Assembly: GCA_039024435.1 (NCBI GenBank)
Contig: JBCCQH010000038.1
Location: 1 to 57,227, forward strand
Direction of reading: 5' to 3'
DNA length: 57,227 nt
Origin: JBCCQH01 sp039024435
Lineage (GTDB): Bacteria > Bacteroidota > Bacteroidia > J057 > JADKCL01
This document shows positions 35,644 through 43,800 of this stretch, in pieces; positions within the stretch are counted from its first letter, which is position 1, and every line of letters starts with the position of its first letter. The notes below the pieces were generated by a model. That model did no database searches. It was not told where the DNA came from and saw only the letters and a list, made by a program, of their open reading frames with translations. A program made the translations under genes and the position numbers.

Positions 35644-38600
35644 ATGATAGAAGGCTTTGTTCCTTTAAGCAAATCCATACGAAACTGGCCCGCCTTTCTC
35701 GGCTCGGCCAACTTCCTCGACGACATTGGGTTGCGCAGCTACGAGTCCCAGATCGAAGGGAAAGTTCTGTACTACGCCGGCCAGGTCGTCTACCTGAAAG
35801 ACATTGCGTTTGATTTTCCCTTGGTCGAAAATCTTCAGGTAGCCTTTCTCAACAGCGGCACGGTCACCGTGCTCGATTTTGAGCTTGAGCTGCGTCCGGA
35901 CCTCTACCTCCGCCTGCCCAACCTCAATTTTTCCTTGCTCTACCAAAGCAATTTCCTCTACCCCGTGGAGCAGGTGGGACAGGAATGGGTCCGCCAAATG
36001 GTGGGCAACCAGCCCAAACCGGTCGAAGTCAATTTCGGGGGCATCTCGCTCACCCTCGAAGGTGAAGACATCGACGTGGACTTTACCAGCACCCCGACGA
36101 TCACCATCGATACCGTGCAGATCGGTGATTCGGACATCATCGTGCAGCTCGCGGGTGTGACGCCCTACTTTTCCAGCAAGCAAACGCCGCCGCTGGGCGC
36201 CCCGGCCGGGTTCCGCGGAGTAGCGATCCAGGATGCGACGGTTACGTTCCCTGCATTTTGGAACTACGATGAAACGGGCTCTACGGGGGTGATCAAAGGC
36301 CGCAGCCTGGTCATCGGGACCGGTGGATTCAGCGGCACCCTTGAGCTAGAAGCCAAGCAAGGCGTCTCCACCACGCCCCTGATCGAGGTTCAGTTCGGCG
36401 AAGGCTTTGCCGCCAGCCTGGACACCTTCAGCGTCACTTTCCTCCAAAATAAGATCGTCGGCAGCACCATCCGCGGCGGTCTGAAGATTCCCGGATTCAA
36501 GGACGCCGCCAGCAACCCAGCCGACATTGACATCGATGTGTACCTCGGGACGGGCGGTGACTTTTCGGTCACGGCCAGCGAACAAAACGGACTCAAAGAA
36601 ATCATTTTCGGCGATGTCTTCTCGATTCGGCTCGATGCGGTCGGAATCGGGCGCAAAGACGGCGACTTCTTCCTGGAAATCGGCGGGGCGATCAAATTCC
36701 TCCATCCGGTCATCGCCGGTCTGCTTTCCGATGAAATCGTCGTGAACAAATTGCTCATCTGGAGCGACGGCAGCGTCGAAATCGAAGGCGGAACCTTGCC
36801 CTTGCCCGACGGGGTGACCCTGACCCTGGGGCCGGCAAAAATTGCGCTGACCGCTTTGCATTTCGGTTCGCACCAGCAAATGCACAACGGGATCGAGCGG
36901 AAGTACCGCTACTTTGGTTTCGACGGTGGCTTGAGCTTGGACCCGGGCGGCGTGGATGCCCGCGGGGAAGGGATCAAGTTTTACTACAGCGTCGATGACG
37001 CTCAGGTGGGACAGCCGGCGCACCGCTTCCTGCGGATCCAGAGCATTGCCATCGACATTGTGATTCCGGGCAATGCCAGCTCGGAGACGGCCACGGCGCT
37101 GATTCAGGGCTACTTGGCCATTCGCGATGCGGGCGGTTCTACCGAGTACTCCGGTTCGGTCAATTTCCAGCTTCCCAAGGCCCGGATCGCCGGGGGAGCC
37201 AGCATGCAGTACCAGCCGGACGAACCGGCTTGGATCGTGGACGCGCACTTAGAGCTGGCCGCGCCGATCCCCTTGGGTACGACCGGATTGGGCATTTACG
37301 GTTTCCGGGGGTTGATCGGTCAGCGTTACGTCGCCACCAAACCGGCGGCGGGCCTGAGCGAGGAAGATTCCTGGTTTGACTACTATAAAGCACCGCCCCA
37401 GGAAGGCGTTGTGGTGCAAAAGTTTGAAACGCCGGGGGACACCGCCGAGTACGACAATCCCTTCTCGCTGGGCGCGGGCATCTCGCTGGCCACTACCCCA
37501 GACGGTGGAAAGGCATTTTCCAGCAAGCTCTTTTTCCTCTTGTCGCTCCCCGAGTTGATTTTGCTGGAAGGCAAGGCCAACGTGCTGGGCGAAAGGGTCG
37601 GGCTGACCAGCGATGATCCCCCCTTCTTCGCCTACATCGCCTACGAACCGGGCGACTCGGTGGAAATCGGATTTGGGGCCGATTACAAAATCCAAAATCC
37701 GAACGGCCGCGTCCTGAAACTTTACGCCGAAGTCCAGGCCAAGTTCTTTTTCAACAACAGCAAAGCCTGGTACGTCAACTTTGGAACTGAGCAAAAGCGG
37801 ATTACTTCGCGGGTCTTGAGCTTGTTTGATGCGACGGCCTACCTCATGCTGTCCGCTTCGGGCATCCGGGCGGGGGCCGGCGTGGAGTTTGCCTTTGACA
37901 AAAACTACCTCGGTGGTGCCATTCGGGCTTCGGCGCGGGTGTACATCGAAGTCGGGGGACGGATCAGTTTCGAGCGTCCGCAGATCGGTGGATTTGCCAT
38001 GGTCGGCGGGCACATCGACGTGTACTTCCTCTTTTTTGGTTTCTTCCTGAGCCTCGACACCTCGCTGGAGGTCGAAGCACCCAAGCCATTCCTGATCAAG
38101 GGCAGTGTGCGCCTCTGCGTTGGGGTGACAATCGGCTTCTGGAAATTCAAAAAGCGGATTGAGAAGTGCTTCACGGTGGAATTTACCTGGGAAAAGAGCA
38201 CTCAGGTGGACACCTCGCCGGTATCGCCATTGGATGTTTCTTCCCTGGCAAATAAGCCGCCATTTGCCGGAGTCAATATCCTCACTGGGGATACCTTTGA
38301 CCTGTACTATTTCGGTACTTCGGAGCCGAGTGCCAGCCACTCTGGTTTTACGCAGACGGTGATTCCGCTCGATACTTACATCGATATCGAGTTCCGCAAG
38401 GGCTTGATCGCCAATGCCATTGCCAACAAGATCGGCGGGGTGAACAATCCCCCGGAGCAGTACATCGACCTGGTTCCGCCCAAGCCGGTCGCTCGGCAGG
38501 TGGAGCACGAGTACCGCATTTCTGAGCTGGAAATAAAGGCGTGGAACGGCAGTGCCTGGGTTGATTATCAGCCCTACGAGGCCTTGTCGACACCTTCGGC

Positions 38601-40833
38601 CCTGAGTTCGCTGAACGCGAATCCGGCCGCTTACAAGTCGGGTTTCTGGCAGAAGACCGGCAACGAGTACAACAAGATTCGCTTGTTGGCCCAGTCGCCC
38701 TTCAACTACATGGAAGCGGGCCAGCCGGGCTGGTACATTCCGGAGCAATTCGGCATGACTGCGGCGAGTCTGTTCTGTGAATGGCCGGCATTGGAAGAGG
38801 AATGCATGCGCTGGCAACCCTCGGAGTTGGGCGACACCTATCCCGATGGCCAGTGGTTTGACCGGGGCGGAATCCTGGTTCGGGTCGTCGGCGGGGATGG
38901 TGAAGTGAAAAATGAGGCCAATGTCTTCGGAATTTTGCCTTCGCTTTGCTTCCCGAACGATGCCTGCGTCGAGATTTTCTTCCGCGATCCTTGCGTCAAG
39001 ACCAGCTTCAAGCTGAGTACGACCGCCAGCGGAATCACGGTCGAGTATTACGGCTGGGCCCCCAAGGGCAGCGCCCACCTGTACGATCTGGTGAGCAGCG
39101 AGTACATTTCCCAGGGAAATACCTTCACGACGATCAGCTACAACGATCCCGATGAGCCGATTCGGAAGATTCGCATTTGCCCGGCGCAACCGGCCCCGCA
39201 AACCCTGCTCAACCTCCAGATTCAACTGGACGAAGTGTGCCGGGCCCTGAATGAGACGCCCAATCTCAGCACGCGGGACCGCAATGACATGCTTGCCTAT
39301 AAGCTCAGCCTGGAGCAGCAAATCGAAAGTTTGGAGGCCATTGGTTGCCTACCAATTGCCACGGCTGCGGCTCGGACTGCGGCTCCGGGGGGGAAGGAAG
39401 AACCCGCCCCAATCCCGGAAGATCCCGGACCGAGCGAGAAAGAACGCTGCGTCACTTGCTTGTACGAAGTGTGCTGCCTGACCGAGTCCGCCTACGAGTA
39501 CAACCTGCTCATTCCCTCGCAGGCGGCGATTGCTTCGGATTTTCAGGATACCATCGACGGGACCAACAAGATTTTGGCTCCGATCTGGCGGCCGGATACC
39601 CGCTACTACATCCGGATGAAAGTCGCCGATACGGTCAATGGAGGCAACCCGGACGAGTTTGAGTACTACTTCGGTTTCCGGACGGCCGGGCCCCTGGGGT
39701 ACTTCCACGAGGACAGCAACGCCAACTACATCCAGAATTCGGGCGATGACCTGTACCAATATGCACTTACTGGGCTGCGGGCTTACATCGATTATGATCG
39801 TTCCTATCCCAATGCGGACGGTAAACTGATCGGATCTAAGCCGCTGTTCTATAAGGACACCAAGTTGCGACTGTTCTTCCTGAAGCGCTACGTCTACCAC
39901 TTCCTGGAAGGCTGGCCGGGCTATCAGGGCATGGACCCACTGAGTGGGGAGTTGCAGGTTGTGGTCAAGGATCCGATTGAGGACATTACCCTGCTGAATC
40001 CTCCGCCCCCGAACACTTCTCAGACCACAATTCCCGTAGCAGGCGAGGAATGGAACCGGGATTTCCGGCCCTACCTACCGGAGGACCTGCAATCCTTGCT
40101 GGACATGGCAACGGCCTCGGGTTGTGTGGTGACGGGTGGATTGTCGATCGCTCCGGCGAGCGTATTTACCACGATCGGATTGAACTATCTCAAGCCACTC
40201 AAGCTGTACACCGCGATCCTGAACAACCTCTACGAGGGGGATTCGCGGGAAGTCCACCGCTTTGTATTCCAAACATCGCGCTACGGTGATTTCCAGGAGC
40301 AAGTGGAGAGCTTCCGCTTACAGGACGACGACGGCAACCAGCGCGATGCGGTGTTCCAGGTCACAGTGGACGTCACGAATGCTGAAGTGGATTTGGCCTA
40401 CAACATCATCCAGGGCAATCCGGTGGGGCCGAGCCAGATCCTCGCGGAGACCTACCCCGACCCGATGGAGCGGATATGGATGGGCGTGTTCAAGGCGTCG
40501 CCTTTCGATCCGCCGATCAGTACCGAATTCAATGTGATTCGCCAGCAAAGCACCAACAAGGTGATCGCCATCTGGATCCGCAATCCGGAACCGTTCAACG
40601 ATCCCAAAATCCCGGCGAACAAGTTGAAGCGTATCATCCGGGTGGTGAACGGCACCTCGGTCGACAACAGCTACAAAGCCCTCTATTCCAAGGATGTTTC
40701 GGAAGCATTCATCATGAATCCCCAGAAGAACATTACGGCTTCGTCTCTGTCCTTCCGGTTCCGCTACATGGAATACGATGGCGTCAGCTACGTAGCCACG
40801 GCCCAGATTTATACTGGTCCCATCCAATTGTAG
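35644..40833 (+). CDS. Unrecognised giant beta-rich protein (1729 residues)
   Basis: I do not recognise this protein. It has no signal peptide. Residues ~1-860 are long alternating beta-strand stretches (VLDFELELRPDLYLRLPNLN, VNFGGISLTLEGEDIDVDF) with a glycine-rich core and an aromatic-rich hydrophobic patch (VYFLFFGFFLSLDTSLEVEA, ~800) that could pack as a barrel or solenoid. A helical hinge follows at ~1190-1240 (LLNLQIQLDEVCRALNE, LSLEQQIESLEAIGC), then a cysteine cluster (CVTCLYEVCC, from C1269) after a Pro/Glu-rich linker. The C-terminal ~350 residues contain fibronectin-like strands (KLYTAILNNLYEGDSREVHR, FVFQTSRYGDFQEQVESF). It lies 28 bp after the metalloprotease gene and 39 bp before the next giant, so co-transcription is likely. 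Confidence 0.8.
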   Translation: MIEGFVPLSKSIRNWPAFLGSANFLDDIGLRSYESQIEGKVLYYAGQVVYLKDIAFDFPLVENLQVAFLNSGTVTVLDFELELRPDLYLRLPNLNFSLLYQSNFLYPVEQVGQEWVRQMVGNQPKPVEVNFGGISLTLEGEDIDVDFTSTPTITIDTVQIGDSDIIVQLAGVTPYFSSKQTPPLGAPAGFRGVAIQDATVTFPAFWNYDETGSTGVIKGRSLVIGTGGFSGTLELEAKQGVSTTPLIEVQFGEGFAASLDTFSVTFLQNKIVGSTIRGGLKIPGFKDAASNPADIDIDVYLGTGGDFSVTASEQNGLKEIIFGDVFSIRLDAVGIGRKDGDFFLEIGGAIKFLHPVIAGLLSDEIVVNKLLIWSDGSVEIEGGTLPLPDGVTLTLGPAKIALTALHFGSHQQMHNGIERKYRYFGFDGGLSLDPGGVDARGEGIKFYYSVDDAQVGQPAHRFLRIQSIAIDIVIPGNASSETATALIQGYLAIRDAGGSTEYSGSVNFQLPKARIAGGASMQYQPDEPAWIVDAHLELAAPIPLGTTGLGIYGFRGLIGQRYVATKPAAGLSEEDSWFDYYKAPPQEGVVVQKFETPGDTAEYDNPFSLGAGISLATTPDGGKAFSSKLFFLLSLPELILLEGKANVLGERVGLTSDDPPFFAYIAYEPGDSVEIGFGADYKIQNPNGRVLKLYAEVQAKFFFNNSKAWYVNFGTEQKRITSRVLSLFDATAYLMLSASGIRAGAGVEFAFDKNYLGGAIRASARVYIEVGGRISFERPQIGGFAMVGGHIDVYFLFFGFFLSLDTSLEVEAPKPFLIKGSVRLCVGVTIGFWKFKKRIEKCFTVEFTWEKSTQVDTSPVSPLDVSSLANKPPFAGVNILTGDTFDLYYFGTSEPSASHSGFTQTVIPLDTYIDIEFRKGLIANAIANKIGGVNNPPEQYIDLVPPKPVARQVEHEYRISELEIKAWNGSAWVDYQPYEALSTPSALSSLNANPAAYKSGFWQKTGNEYNKIRLLAQSPFNYMEAGQPGWYIPEQFGMTAASLFCEWPALEEECMRWQPSELGDTYPDGQWFDRGGILVRVVGGDGEVKNEANVFGILPSLCFPNDACVEIFFRDPCVKTSFKLSTTASGITVEYYGWAPKGSAHLYDLVSSEYISQGNTFTTISYNDPDEPIRKIRICPAQPAPQTLLNLQIQLDEVCRALNETPNLSTRDRNDMLAYKLSLEQQIESLEAIGCLPIATAAARTAAPGGKEEPAPIPEDPGPSEKERCVTCLYEVCCLTESAYEYNLLIPSQAAIASDFQDTIDGTNKILAPIWRPDTRYYIRMKVADTVNGGNPDEFEYYFGFRTAGPLGYFHEDSNANYIQNSGDDLYQYALTGLRAYIDYDRSYPNADGKLIGSKPLFYKDTKLRLFFLKRYVYHFLEGWPGYQGMDPLSGELQVVVKDPIEDITLLNPPPPNTSQTTIPVAGEEWNRDFRPYLPEDLQSLLDMATASGCVVTGGLSIAPASVFTTIGLNYLKPLKLYTAILNNLYEGDSREVHRFVFQTSRYGDFQEQVESFRLQDDDGNQRDAVFQVTVDVTNAEVDLAYNIIQGNPVGPSQILAETYPDPMERIWMGVFKASPFDPPISTEFNVIRQQSTNKVIAIWIRNPEPFNDPKIPANKLKRIIRVVNGTSVDNSYKALYSKDVSEAFIMNPQKNITASSLSFRFRYMEYDGVSYVATAQIYTGPIQL

Positions 40834-40872
40834 TCAGCAAGCTGAAATTTTAATCGAAGAAGACCCATCAAT

Positions 40873-43800
40873 ATGAATATTATCTTATCGGGAGAGCACA
40901 AGGTACAGTCTCCCTATCTATACCTGCAGTCGGTCGGATCCGACGCTTCGGATGGCAGTGCTCCGGGCATCCACTTGCGCTGGGATCTGCTGCGCAACCT
41001 TGGGGATACCCATTTGCCCAAAGGCAACCTCGCCTCGGGTACGGTGAACTTCAACCGCGCCAATGACTTTGTGAAGTTGTACCGCTCGCAGTACAACCAG
41101 CGCTACGAGAGCGTCGTTGACCTCAGTACGGACTTGCCCATCACGGTCGATGATGTGGACCGCTTCTGGGTGTTTCAGGCCACGGGCTTCCAGTTTCCGA
41201 TCTACCTCTACTTTCGGAATCCAGCGCAGTACGACCTGGTACGGACCCAGTACAACCCGGCGACGAACCCGCTTGATTTTGTGCGGAATTACGGCAACAA
41301 TCTGATCGAGGTGGACTCACCCCAGGAGTTGTTTTTCGCCGCCAACCTCAAGGTAGAAGCCACTCCCGGCGCCCAGACGCAAATGCGGATCGAAGGGCTA
41401 TCGGTTGAGGAAAACGTTCCATTACCGGAAAAATTTGTCTCCTGCCGCAAGGTACTGGACGTAAATGACCTCTGCGGCGAACCCAGCAATGAGTCCTGCT
41501 GTAACGGTCCGAATCTCATCCCCAATCCCAGCTTTGAGCTGAACGGGGGCTTTTCGACGGATTATACGTTGTCGGGAACGGCGTTGCCGGGCCGCTACGG
41601 CTACGTGTCCGATGCGTCCACGATGAATCCGCGGTTTTGGATTGGTACTCCGCAAGACGGCAATCGCTTCCTGGCGTTTGACGGATCCACGAGCCCCAAT
41701 CAAGTGGCGGTCGGCTACACCCTTCCGGTGCAGGCCCGCAACCGCTATTGCTTCTCGTTTTGGGCGATCAACCTCGATCCCAATCCGGGGGCGGTCCTGC
41801 AGATCAGCATCCAGGGCAATTTCAGTGGCACGGTGAATTTCACCTTCCCGGTGACGGGACAGCAGGGCGTTTGGACCCAGTTCCAGGACTACTGGACCGC
41901 AGGTCCGTTTGACTCATCGGTGACGATCAAGATCATCGCTACGACGACGGCTTACGTGGGCAATGACTTTGGGCTGGACAACCTGAGCTTCTGCGAAGCC
42001 AATCCGGTGAAGTTTGCTGGCCCCGTGAAAGATCCGGGCAAAGGTGACGAAACCCCGCTGCCCGAGACGGGTCGGGGGACGACAGACGGTCCTTCACTGG
42101 CATTTGACGCGGGCAAGGGCGGGGATGAAATTCCCGGTTCGAATTTCCGCGGCCCGACCAAGGGCGAAGAAGGAGAAGGGGGCGGTCCCACGGTCGGCGG
42201 CCCCACCGAAACCTCGAAGTGCGAGGCGCGGATCGTATCCGAAAACATGCGCGGTGTCCGATTTGATGTTAACGGCGGCTTTGTGAGTGAAATTCGCCTG
42301 GAGACCTACCGGGCGTACATCAACAATGCTACCTGGAGCAATAAGGGTTCTTACGCCCTGACCACGGATACCGGAACGGCGATGAACCGGCTGGAAAACT
42401 TCGGTTGGTTGATCAATGGGCTTTGGGAAAAGTTCAACGACGGGGCCAAAGTCCGCGTGCAGAACTACCAGGACCGCTGGACCCAGCCCCGGGGATTGGG
42501 ATTCGGAGTGCAGGAGTACATCACCCTGAGCAATACCGATCCGCTGGCCCAGGCCATACTGCCCGGCGCCAATCCGGTGGATGGCAGCATTCAGGTGAGT
42601 TACCTCGATATGCTCAAGCTGGTGGCCCTCGACTTTCATGCCGCCCGCATGCTGGGGGTGGGGACCATCGACAACTTTTCGGTGGGGAACGGTGACTACA
42701 TCTACCTCATGGAGTACCGGACCGAGGGTGAACTCGATGATTTTGGGGGTGAACGGCCGGTAGCCCACTATTATATGGGCATCCCGACGAGCAAGACCGA
42801 TTTCCGCTTGCCCCCGGTGCCGAAACCGCTGCCGGTGACCTACGGATTGTTCATCGAAAATGCCACCAACCAGCCCACCAATCTCACCGATGACCAGGGC
42901 TACACCCCGGATGGGCGCTCCCGTTTTATCAATGTACTTGTGGAGCAAGATCCCCAAACCAGCGGCCTGGGGCCCTTCTTCGTGCCGTCGGATGAGTTTT
43001 GCTCGGAAGACCAAACCGAACCGGTATTTTTCGGCTTGGAGTACAAAAAGCAGGGTGAAGCGCAGTACCGCAAACCCGAACTGTCTAACGATCCTACTTA
43101 CCAGGACCTCGATTCGCCGGCGCAAAACGAGACGATTCCGTTGCCGAATCACGGGGAGCAAACCAAACCGATCTACATCCACCAGGAAACCGAATCCGGT
43201 ATCCACGAGTATGCGGTTTACGGCATCAACTGGTTTTCCCGCGTATCCGACGTGAGTGCGCCAGTCCTGACTGACCAGACGCAGTTTGTAAAAGCAAATA
43301 CCTTGCTCCCGCCGGCCAATTTCCGGGTGCAGCTCATCCAGTCGGAGAATCCGTTGATCCTGACCACGGGCGCCGAGCAGTGGTTGCTCGGTCAGATTTC
43401 GGGAACGGACAAAACGCTGGTGCGGGTGACCTTTGACTATTTCCATACCCACGACCTGAACTACGATTATGGAGACGAGGTGGAGTTGTTTTTCCGCAAA
43501 GCGGCTCCGCAAAATATCCTCGGTGCGGTGAAAAGTGTCGTGGATGACCCAACCGACAACCGGAAGGCCATCGTACGCACCGAAAGCTACGTGCAGGCGA
43601 GTACTGGCGTCACGGTCAGTCCGACCATCGCCGGATCGCTGTTGCCTCAGTTTGTGGGTGGCGTGATGGTCGTCGGTTCGGAGACCTTCATCGTCGACGA
43701 CGCGGTTGCGTCCAACGTTTCCGGAGAGGGACCGGTATTTACGGTCTTGAAAATCGAAGAAGGGACGGCGATTGATCCGAACGGAACCGGTCAGTTCACC

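Noticed and set aside
37249..39321. A 690-codon minus-strand open frame opposite the 1729-residue gene
   Set aside because: Antisense shadow within a gene whose plus frame has consistent codon use and operon spacing.
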